NCBI GenBank assembly: GCA_016200785.1
Contig: JACQED010000189.1
Location: forward strand, 1-5,782
Origin: Chloroflexota bacterium
GTDB taxonomy: Bacteria; Chloroflexota; Anaerolineae; Anaerolineales; JACQED01
Length of the DNA stretch: 5,782 nt
Direction: 5' to 3'
Position numbers and translations under genes: made by a program. Positions 1-4,535 of this stretch are shown here, piece by piece. The first letter of the stretch is position 1, and the number at the start of each line of letters is the position of its first letter. The notes under the pieces were generated by a model. That model saw nothing but the letters and a program-made list of their open reading frames with translations. It was not told the DNA's origin and made no database searches.

Positions 1-161
1 AGCGCATCCCACACGTCCACCACTGCGAACAGCCGTGCCGCCAGCGGTATCTGCTCCCCTTTCAGCCCGCGCGGGTAGCCCGTCCCGTCCCACTTCTCGT
101 GATGGCAGTAGGGAATGTCCAGCGCCTTTTGCAGATAGACAATGGGCGAGAGCATTTCGTA
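1..161 (-). pseudogene. HD-GYP domain fragment (C-terminal half), no start of its own
   Basis: Reading leftward from about 161, the minus strand encodes YEMLSPIVYLQKALDIPYC, then HHEKWDGTGYPRGLKGEQIP, then LAARLFAVVDVWDAL up to the edge. This is the GYP half of an HD-GYP domain. The family hydrolyses cyclic di-GMP, using a metal site built from the HD, HHE and GYP residues. HHExWDGTGYP is intact here. The upstream half with the first His and the HD pair is absent: 5' of residue Y (codon 161-159) this frame turns to low-information sequence without a sensible start. The frame is +1 relative to the membrane-protein frame that begins at 633. I read it as the remains of a longer gene after a deletion, or as an assembly join. 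The family call is secure; the pseudogene call is less so, because the left part lies outside the window. Confidence 0.75.
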
Positions 162-633
162 GGGCGGCAAAGACCGAGCCGGGCAGGTAGCGCGCCCAGG
201 CGTCGCCGTGTTCGAGCAGATTCGCCTCACTTGCGGGCCACGGCAAGAGGCTGGCGGGGATCAGCCCCGCGCCCCAGAGCACGAAGAGCGAGGCCGAGGC
301 CCAGCGCAGCCAGCGCCAGGCCGGCGACTCGGCGGCCGCCAGCCGGAGGCCGAACTGATTGAGCGCGAACAGCGACAGGGCCAGCAAGGCCAGGCGCACC
401 CAGCGCACAGGCGGGAAGTGCAACAGATCGAGGCCCTGCCGATGGATCAGATAGAACATGTCCAGCCATTCGACGGAGGCATGGACAAGGCCGAAGGCGG
501 CCAACAGCCAGATGGCGCGGCCCAGTGTCAGGCCGCTATCTCGCCGCGCGGCCTGAAGCGCGGCCAGCCCCATGGTGAAGAACGCCAGACCGTAAAGGAA
601 GAAGACGAGGATCAGGTTGTCCGGGGAGGACAT
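1..633 (-). CDS. Membrane sensor N-terminal domain, frame continues open to left edge
   Basis: The frame starts at ATG 633 (MSSPDNLILVFFLYGLAFFT) and has no stop before the left edge. Hydrophobic helices lie at about residues 7-28, 39-58, 79-98 and 109-130, with a fifth starting near 146. The motifs YGLAFFTMGLA, VHASVEWLDMF and LLEHGDAWARYL resemble an N-terminal multi-helix sensory module found in front of histidine kinase, PAS/GAF, GGDEF or HD-GYP outputs. This recognition is from memory, not a search. Family resemblance ends near R159 (codon 159-157). Beyond it the frame reads a compositionally odd tail, because the DNA underneath encodes HD-GYP in another frame. The natural gene probably carried the module plus an output domain, now truncated or shifted. 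The start is the first ATG after the 54-residue gene, 39 nt downstream of its stop, and has no good Shine-Dalgarno sequence. Confidence 0.6.
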   Translation of the reverse strand, partial: MSSPDNLILVFFLYGLAFFTMGLAALQAARRDSGLTLGRAIWLLAAFGLVHASVEWLDMFYLIHRQGLDLLHFPPVRWVRLALLALSLFALNQFGLRLAAAESPAWRWLRWASASLFVLWGAGLIPASLLPWPASEANLLEHGDAWARYLPGSVFAALRNALAHCLSAKGAGHSLLPSREVGRDGLPARAERGADTAGGTAVRSGGRVGCA

Positions 634-640
634 GTCCGAT

Positions 641-661
641 GGGAAGTGCGAAGTGGGAAGC
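641..661. repeat. Heptamer tandem repeat, three units
   Basis: Three consecutive 7-base units on the plus strand, GGGAAGT, GCGAAGT and GGGAAGC, fill most of the short gap between the 54-residue gene (stop at 673) and the sensor start at 633. Units differ at one or two positions. It resembles the short heptameric repeats scattered between genes in some bacteria. No function can be read from it. Confidence 0.55.
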
Positions 662-672
662 GTCGCTCGGTT

Positions 673-837
673 CTACGGATGGTGAAGGCTCTGAATGTAG
701 AAGTTGAAGGCGACGACGCCGAGGAACGCGGCGACGATAAGCGCCAGCCAGATGCGATCCCAGAACTGCTGCCTGGTTTTTTTGGCCTCTCGCCGTTCGA
801 GTTGCGCCGGGTTGAGGGGGCGATGGACTTTGGCCAC
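673..837 (-). CDS. 54-residue single-helix membrane protein, GTG start
   Basis: I do not recognise this protein. It starts with GTG at 837 as (M)AKVHRPLNPAQLERREAKK and ends IQSLHHP with TAG at 675-673. The first ~28 residues are rich in Lys and Arg; one hydrophobic helix follows at about 28-46 (IWLALIVAAFLGVVAF), then a short tail with two His. Positive charge before the helix suggests N-in, C-out topology. The start lies two codons after the lgt stop (TGA 843-841) and in the same frame, so no earlier start is possible; GAGGTGA at the end of lgt provides a ribosome site 3 nt away, which is a little close. Translation is probably coupled to lgt. It could be a small subunit or regulator of a membrane enzyme. 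The coding call rests on the clean amphipathic-then-hydrophobic pattern, the operon-like position and the ribosome site. Confidence 0.6.
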   Translation of the reverse strand: MAKVHRPLNPAQLERREAKKTRQQFWDRIWLALIVAAFLGVVAFNFYIQSLHHP

Positions 838-840
838 AGT

Positions 841-1638
841 TCACCTCGCCGGGGCGACGCGCGGGCGGCGCGTCCGTGCCCGCGTCACGGCGATCAGCGG
901 CATGGCGACGGCCAGCGCGATCAGCGCGACAATCTGCGATTGGGTCAGCCCGAAAGCCATGATCTGGTACGAACTAGTGAAGGCAAGGAAGAAGCGCTCG
1001 ACGCTGTATAGGCTGAGATAGACGAGGAACAGCAGGCCGTCGGGCCAGTTGCGCTTTCGCAATTGCCAGATGACGGCGAAGATTCCCAGGTTGGCGATGA
1101 TTTCGTACACGGGCATGGGGGTGTAATACACGCCCAACTGCGGCACCATCGCATTTGGGCTGGTGTAGGCGAAACCGAGCGGGCCGGTCGTCGGCCGGCC
1201 CATCGCGTCGCCGGTGATGATGCAGGCCGTGCGGCCCACTGCTTGCGCCAGCACGAGGCCGGGCGCAGTCGCATCCAGCAGACGCGGGAGTTTCCACTTC
1301 CGCCGCCGCGCGAGGGCGGCGACCGCCAGCAGACCGCCGGCCACGCCGCCCCAGATCGCCAGCCCGCCTTCCCAGACGTACAGCGCGCGGATGGGATTCG
1401 CCGCGAACATATCGCTCCAGTGGTCGGCGACGTGGAAGAGGCGCGCGCCGAGGATGCCGCTGACGACGACCCACAGCGCGCCGTCGTAGATGTCGTCCTT
1501 CTTGAAGCCCTTGCGCGCCACCTCGCGCGCCGTGAGCCACACGCCGACGAAAATGGCCGTGATGACGATCAAACTGTACCAGCGGATGTGGAAGTGGCCG
1601 ATGGAGAAGATGATGGGGTCAATGGAGATTGTGATCAT
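841..1638 (-). CDS. lgt: Prolipoprotein diacylglyceryl transferase (Lgt), divergent
   Basis: Lgt moves diacylglycerol from phosphatidylglycerol onto the lipobox cysteine of pre-lipoproteins in the cytoplasmic membrane. The 265-residue length is normal and about seven hydrophobic segments are visible. Family landmarks: IRWYS (Y21), GARLFHVADHW at 64-74, WEGGLAIWGGVAGG at 89-102, the signature GRTACIITGDAMGRPT at 135-150, PVYE at 176-179, and the late RF pair at 215-216. Aligned by eye to E. coli Lgt, R143 (R136), Y26 (Y21) and R239 (R215) are kept. H103 is W96, N146 is C139, E151 is D144 and E243 is A219. Some of these replacements occur in other phyla, so activity is likely but not assured. 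ATG 1638 follows GGGGGTGAGGC, a ribosome site formed by the end of the neighbouring palindrome. The YHS gene lies 102 nt upstream, so lgt may belong to the metal operon or only follow it. Confidence 0.93.
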   Translation of the reverse strand: MITISIDPIIFSIGHFHIRWYSLIVITAIFVGVWLTAREVARKGFKKDDIYDGALWVVVSGILGARLFHVADHWSDMFAANPIRALYVWEGGLAIWGGVAGGLLAVAALARRRKWKLPRLLDATAPGLVLAQAVGRTACIITGDAMGRPTTGPLGFAYTSPNAMVPQLGVYYTPMPVYEIIANLGIFAVIWQLRKRNWPDGLLFLVYLSLYSVERFFLAFTSSYQIMAFGLTQSQIVALIALAVAMPLIAVTRARTRRPRVAPAR

Positions 1639-1640
1639 GC

Positions 1641-1700
1641 CTCACCCCCTAACCCCCTCTCCTGCTCGCGCACTGCGCAGCGTGCGAGCAGGAGAGGGGG
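1641..1700. repeat. Palindromic intergenic repeat with 17-bp perfect stem
   Basis: CCCCCTCTCCTGCTCGC at 1653-1669 is the exact inverse of GCGAGCAGGAGAGGGGG at 1684-1700, with 14 bases between. The flank CTCACCCCCTAA at 1641-1652 belongs to a widespread bacterial intergenic element style (CTCACCCC-TAACCCC-TCTCC...GGAGAGGGG). That link is from memory. The element fills the gap between the YHS gene and lgt, and its end supplies the GGGGGTGAGG in front of the lgt start. It has no T-run on the minus strand, so it is not a standard intrinsic terminator, although the hairpin could slow or protect the transcript. Confidence 0.8.
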
Positions 1701-1706
1701 AAGGGC

Positions 1707-1733
1707 TTTGGGATTTGAGATTTGGGATTTGGA
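1707..1733. repeat. Heptamer tandem repeat, nearly four units
   Basis: Plus-strand units TTTGGGA, TTTGAGA, TTTGGGA and TTTGGA follow each other without gaps between the palindrome and the YHS stop codon. The run is AT-richer than its surroundings. It is of the same period as the repeat at 641-661 but of different sequence. Confidence 0.65.
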
Positions 1734-1740
1734 ACTTTCG

Positions 1741-1914
1741 TCAGTGGTGTCCGTGATGTGCGGCGGCCTGTTGGCCGGCGTACTTGGCCGGGTCTTTGTC
1801 GAACGACTTCTTGCAACCGGGCGAGCAGAAATAGTACGTCTGGCCGTTGTGCTCGGACTTGCCGGCGGCCGTCTTGGGGTCAACGTCCATGCCGCAGACA
1901 GGGTCTTTTGCCAT
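1741..1914 (-). CDS. YHS-domain metal-binding mini-protein
   Basis: The protein is 57 residues and almost entirely one YHS domain. It opens MAKDPVCGMDVDPKTAAG and continues GQTYYFCSPGCKKSFDKDPA. Cys7, Cys30 and Cys34 are the conserved thiols of the family, and the tail HHGHH (53-57) adds a likely extra metal site. YHS domains occur in copper and other heavy-metal proteins, often fused to or beside CopA-type ATPases, and are thought to bind metal. A soluble cytoplasmic metal chaperone or buffer fits this locus, but that is inferred. No signal peptide is visible. ATG 1914 is fixed by a near-perfect AAAGGAGGTGA six bases upstream. The preceding Met-rich gene ends 16 nt upstream, so the two share a transcript. 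The strong ribosome site suggests high expression. Confidence 0.9.
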   Translation of the reverse strand: MAKDPVCGMDVDPKTAAGKSEHNGQTYYFCSPGCKKSFDKDPAKYAGQQAAAHHGHH

Positions 1915-1920
1915 CTGGAT

Positions 1921-1931
1921 TCACCTCCTTT
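1921..1931 (-). promoter_or_regulatory. Full-length Shine-Dalgarno of the YHS gene
   Basis: The minus strand reads AAAGGAGGTGA, close to the complete 16S anti-Shine-Dalgarno complement, 6 nt before ATG 1914. Its first base is the last base of the upstream gene's TGA stop (1933-1931). It sets the YHS start and is the strongest ribosome site in the window. Confidence 0.85.
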
Positions 1932-2134
1932 CACCGGAAGAATACGGCGTAGACTAACACGCCGAGGATCGCCAGCAGGACGAGCAGAGTGATCTGGCCG
2001 ATCGGGTTGCTCATCATAGCGCCCATGCCGGACATTGTGCCCATCGTCATGCCGCCCCCGGCGAACACGAGGTCGAGCACAAAAAGGATAACGACTACGC
2101 CGACGATGATGAGGAGAATGGTAACAGGTGCCAT
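1931..2134 (-). CDS. 67-residue two-helix membrane protein with Met-rich loop
   Basis: I do not know a named family for this protein. It begins MAPVTILLIIVGVVVILFVL and has two hydrophobic helices at about 3-25 and 45-65. They are joined by a loop rich in Gly and Met: Met at 29, 31, 34, 37, 40 and 41 (GGGMTMGTMSGMGAMMSNP). Such Met clusters bind Cu(I) in CopA, CusF/CusB and Ctr-type proteins. Given the CopA and YHS neighbours, a role in copper binding or relay at the membrane is plausible but inferred. The frame is open further upstream to 2245, but ATG 2134 is preferred because GGAGG stands 7 nt before it, the upstream extension is not membrane-like, and it would overlap the AAA+ gene. The AAA+ stop is 22 nt upstream and the YHS start 16 nt downstream, as in an operon. 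Confidence 0.75.
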   Translation of the reverse strand: MAPVTILLIIVGVVVILFVLDLVFAGGGMTMGTMSGMGAMMSNPIGQITLLVLLAILGVLVYAVFFR

Positions 2135-2156
2135 CGTGTGCCTCCGGTTGCGGCGA

Positions 2157-3170
2157 TCAGATTGCCGCGAGAAAAGCTGCCGAGTGCGGGAAACGGTCGC
2201 GCAGATAGCCGCCGAGCACGTCGCGCAGGGTGGGGCGCTCAGCAATCTGCAAAAGGGCGCGCGTCAGGATCGTCTGAGCGATAACGAAATCCAGCGCGAT
2301 CAGCACGTTGCTGGCGGCCGGTGGCTGAAACAAGCCCACACCCTCGACGCTCCAGGCATTTGCCAGATAGCCCATCGCGTCGCCCATCGCGGCCGGCGGC
2401 AGCGCAATCCCTGCCTCGGCCAGAAAGCCGGTCACTTCGACGAGCGCGTGAGTGGGCTGTGCCAGGGTTTTGAATAGTCTCCGCAGCCGCCGCCTCGCGG
2501 TCGGCATATGGCGCACGGCCGATTTGACGAATGCTCGCGCGCCTTTTCCATTGAGCCTGGCCAACGGCCATTCCTCCGGCAGCGGCCAGGTGAACGGCCA
2601 CCAGACGACGGTGGCAATGGTCAACAGGTCTTCGCCGGCCTCCAAGGGCTGTGCGCAGTCCAATGTCGCGGCGATGAAGACGTTGGGCGGATACAGGGGA
2701 TAGGGCGGTGAAGCGACGTTGGATAGGTCATCCAGTTCCGCCGGGCTGATGTGCCGCAGGCAGGCAAAGTATGCGCGGCGTCGGTTCTCGGGCTGGGCGG
2801 CCTCTTCAGCCAGCACGTCAAGTTTGAGTTCGTTCCAGCGGGCCTGGGCAATCGCGCCGGTCGGCTCGGTGGCCCACCAGGGATGACCGGCGAGCACCTG
2901 GCGCTGTTCGCTGTGTTGGCCGACGATGGCTTCGGCCAGGCGGCAGGCCAGCCGCTCTTTGCCGCTCGTCGCCGGGCCGGCCAGCACGACGACCGGCTTG
3001 GCCTTGAGCGCGACGTAGTAGTTCACGAGCGCGGGATAGCGCGGGTCGCTCGGCGTGATGCCGAAGGCGGCCGCGATGCTCCGAAGCAGCCCGGCTTCGG
3101 TGGGCGCTTCGAAGGTTTCGTGCCTTCGCCCGGCCCAGAGCGGCGCGGTTGCGGACAACACTGCCGTCAT
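2157..3170 (-). CDS. McrB/MoxR-like AAA+ protein with degenerate Walker motifs
   Basis: The protein is 337 residues from ATG 3170. PVVVLAGPATSGKERLACRL at 59-78 sits where a P-loop is expected, but the residue after Lys71 is Glu72 instead of Ser/Thr. VLAEEAAQPENRRRAYFACL (119-138) is in the Walker B region with no standard DE pair. PPNVFIAATLDC (161-172) matches the sensor-1 strand of McrB-like AAA+ proteins (PxNxFIIGTxN) with D in place of N. The tail ALDFVIAQTILTRALLQIAE resembles the helical lid of McrB/MoxR relatives. There is no N-terminal DNA-binding domain and no endonuclease partner, so restriction is unlikely. A remodelling or assembly role for the neighbouring membrane proteins is a guess. 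ATG 3170 overlaps the previous stop as ATGA. AAGGAG abuts that ATG directly, so GTG 3161, nine bases from it, could be the real start. Upstream ATGs to 3305 lie inside the preceding gene. Confidence 0.6.
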   Translation of the reverse strand: MTAVLSATAPLWAGRRHETFEAPTEAGLLRSIAAAFGITPSDPRYPALVNYYVALKAKPVVVLAGPATSGKERLACRLAEAIVGQHSEQRQVLAGHPWWATEPTGAIAQARWNELKLDVLAEEAAQPENRRRAYFACLRHISPAELDDLSNVASPPYPLYPPNVFIAATLDCAQPLEAGEDLLTIATVVWWPFTWPLPEEWPLARLNGKGARAFVKSAVRHMPTARRRLRRLFKTLAQPTHALVEVTGFLAEAGIALPPAAMGDAMGYLANAWSVEGVGLFQPPAASNVLIALDFVIAQTILTRALLQIAERPTLRDVLGGYLRDRFPHSAAFLAAI

Positions 3171-3367
3171 CTCCTTGGCCACCCGCAGATACCCCAACAC
3201 ACGATCAGAGCGAAGACGAGCAGTCCAACGGCGCTCCCCAGCGCCGCCTGCAATCCGAAGGACGGCGCGACGAAGATGGCGACCAGCGGCAGACTGCACA
3301 GCCACACGGTCAGCGTGAGCGCCATTGTGTCGGACTGGATACCAAGTCGTTTGATAAACTCAACCAT
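3167..3367 (-). CDS. 66-residue two-helix membrane protein, coupled to FTR1
   Basis: I do not recognise this protein. It starts MVEFIKRLGIQSDTMALTLT and has two hydrophobic stretches at about 16-36 and 40-61, with Cys at 24, 57 and 61, ending GWPRR. The ATG at 3367 lies 8 nt before the end of the FTR1 gene, and its TGA (3169-3167) overlaps the ATG of the AAA+ gene, so it is locked between them. No Shine-Dalgarno stands before the ATG, which fits translation by re-initiation after FTR1. The arrangement suggests that it acts with FTR1 or with the AAA+ protein, perhaps as an accessory subunit. Its coding status is supported by overlap geometry on both sides and by coherent membrane composition. 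Confidence 0.75.
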   Translation of the reverse strand: MVEFIKRLGIQSDTMALTLTVWLCSLPLVAIFVAPSFGLQAALGSAVGLLVFALIVCWGICGWPRR

Positions 3368-4190
3368 TTTTGATTGCTCGCCGGGGCGCGCCCTCGGCTA
3401 CCGCCGCGATGAATTGGCCTCCGAAGAAAACTACGTAGGCGGCATAGCCGGCGGCCATCAGCCACGACGGCGCCGCTTCGTAGCCAATGAAGGCATGCAG
3501 CAGCCGCCCGAGCAGCGCCTCGTTTGAGATCAGCCACCCCAGATCCCAGGCCGTCGCCGTTGCGAATGGCAGCCAGCCAATCTCCTGCAAGGCCATGAGG
3601 CTGTGCCCCACCAGTCCGGCGGCGATAAGAATGAGCAGGCTGCCGGTGACGATGAAGAAGGCTCGCAGGTTCAACCGGATCGCCGAACGAAAGATCAGGT
3701 AGGTGATGCCGGCCGCGATGGCCAGGCCAAGCGCGGCCCCGGGCAGCAGGTTGTCGTCCCGAGCGACGACGAAGACGGCGCTCAGAAACAGGGCGGTTTC
3801 CAGCCCCTCTCGCAACACCGAAATGAAAGCGAGGCTCGCCAGGCCATAGACCTGACCGGTGGACAGAGCGGCGTCTACTTTCTGCTCCAACTCGCCTTTG
3901 ATCGTCCGACTCTGCCGCTGCATCCACAGCACCATCCACGTCAGGACGCTGACTGCCAGCAGGGCCACGGCCGCCTCGAAGAGTTCAGCGCTTCTACCCT
4001 CGAATTGGATGGCAAGGGCCTGGAAGAGCAACGCCAGCAAGATGCTGACTACGATCGCCGCCGCCGTCCCGATCCAGATGTGAACCTTGAACTGCGGCTG
4101 ATTGATCTTGGTGAGGTATCCCAGCAAGATTCCGACGATCAGGAAGGCCTCCAGGCCCTCGCGGATGGTGATGAGCGATCCGGCGATCAT
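3360..4190 (-). CDS. FTR1-family high-affinity iron permease
   Basis: FTR1/EfeU permeases carry iron across the cytoplasmic membrane, usually after oxidation of Fe(II) outside the cell. This protein has the family's normal length (276 residues), about seven helices, and both REXXE iron-binding motifs: R10-EGLE in helix 1 (MIAGSLITIREGLEAFLIVG) and R127-EGLE in the middle (SVLREGLETALFL). The EGRSAELFEA stretch at 64-73 and LQEIGWLP near 201-208 are also family landmarks. All four motif glutamates are present, so transport is likely. ATG 4190 has GGGAG about 7 nt upstream. The gene starts 21 nt after the 74-residue gene and overlaps the next one by 8 nt. No EfeO/EfeB partner or multicopper ferroxidase is in view; CopA upstream could supply copper to such an oxidase. 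A link to metals other than iron cannot be excluded. Confidence 0.93.
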   Translation of the reverse strand: MIAGSLITIREGLEAFLIVGILLGYLTKINQPQFKVHIWIGTAAAIVVSILLALLFQALAIQFEGRSAELFEAAVALLAVSVLTWMVLWMQRQSRTIKGELEQKVDAALSTGQVYGLASLAFISVLREGLETALFLSAVFVVARDDNLLPGAALGLAIAAGITYLIFRSAIRLNLRAFFIVTGSLLILIAAGLVGHSLMALQEIGWLPFATATAWDLGWLISNEALLGRLLHAFIGYEAAPSWLMAAGYAAYVVFFGGQFIAAVAEGAPRRAIKNG

Positions 4191-4211
4191 GCATGATCTC
4201 CCACGCGAAAG

Positions 4212-4436
4212 TTAGTTTCCTCTTGCCCGGCGTTTCACCCGCGAGGTGACGATGGGCATGGAGACGATCAGGCTGAGCAAGCCCACCCACACCGCTCCGC
4301 CGATCCGCGCCACCGCAGGATAGCCCCCGGCGAGCGTGGCGGCCAGTAAGAACAGCATGGCCGCGCCGATGGAGATCGGCAAATAGATCAACGCGCTCTT
4401 TTGTGCCACTTCTTTTTCAACTTGTTCGTGTTCCAT
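4212..4436 (-). CDS. 74-residue two-helix membrane protein upstream of FTR1
   Basis: No known family is recognised. The protein begins MEHEQVEKEVAQKSALIYLP: an acidic N-terminus, then hydrophobic helices at about 15-37 and 44-63, ending in a basic tail (SRVKRRARGN). The Arg/Lys tail points to a cytoplasmic C-terminus; with two helices the N-terminus would also be inside. ATG 4436 is chosen over an earlier ATG at 4463 because AAGGA lies about 10 nt before it and the longer form would read into the palindromic repeat. The FTR1 start is 21 nt downstream, so the two are co-transcribed. It may be an accessory to the permease or to CopA; nothing in the sequence decides this. Confidence 0.75.
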   Translation of the reverse strand: MEHEQVEKEVAQKSALIYLPISIGAAMLFLLAATLAGGYPAVARIGGAVWVGLLSLIVSMPIVTSRVKRRARGN

Positions 4437-4450
4437 TGCGGTTTTTCCTT

Positions 4451-4519
4451 CACCGCAGAGCACGCTGAGATCGCAGAGAGATTCTGGAAATCTCAGCGTG
4501 CTCCGCGCTCTCTGCGGTG
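4451..4519. repeat. Inverted repeat, CACCGCAGAG family, between copA and the next gene
   Basis: CACCGCAGAG at 4451-4460 pairs exactly with CTCTGCGGTG at 4510-4519. CACGCTGAGA at 4461-4470 pairs exactly with TCTCAGCGTG at 4491-4500. A 9-base bulge (4501-4509) lies on one side. An inner hairpin GAGATT/AATCTC (4478-4483 with 4489-4494) is also possible. The same style of sequence is scattered through many environmental genomes and gives false peptides such as TAEHAEIAERF (from memory). No T-run follows on the minus strand, so it is not a typical intrinsic terminator. It occupies most of the 99-nt gap and could lower or stabilise the transcript downstream of copA. Confidence 0.8.
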
Positions 4520-4535
4520 CATATCACCAAATCAT

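Noticed and set aside
1653..1700. Palindrome as an intrinsic terminator for the metal operon
   Set aside because: The stem is strong but no T-run follows on the minus strand, and the lgt start comes directly after it.
1641..1733. CRISPR array or insertion sequence remnant
   Set aside because: There is no repeat-spacer pattern, transposase or target duplication. It is a palindrome plus a short tandem repeat.
1635..1934. Minus-strand 99-residue frame over the YHS region
   Set aside because: Ser/Thr/Arg/Pro-rich shadow. The YHS domain is in another frame with a perfect ribosome site and conserved Cys residues.
208..1992. Long plus-strand open frames (267 residues at 208-1011, 309 residues at 1063-1992)
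   Set aside because: They lie opposite the sensor and lgt genes, are rich in Arg, Gln, Gly and Asp with no domain sense, and have no ribosome sites. They are antisense shadows of GC-rich codon use.
2157..3170. McrBC-type restriction system
   Set aside because: Only McrB-like ATPase features are present. There is no DNA-binding domain and no McrC or nuclease gene nearby, and the Walker motifs are degraded.
2157..3305. AAA+ gene starting at 3305 (382 residues)
   Set aside because: The extra 45 residues would overlap most of the 66-residue gene and look like its out-of-frame shadow. The ATGA overlap at 3170 is a better start.
2751..4196. Plus-strand open frames opposite the AAA+ and FTR1 genes (258 and 197 residues)
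   Set aside because: Low-complexity polar composition, no motifs, and full overlap with well-supported minus-strand genes.
4451..4519. Inverted repeat as an intrinsic terminator of copA, or as a promoter region
   Set aside because: No T-run follows, and no -35/-10 pair with acceptable spacing was found in the 99-nt gap.
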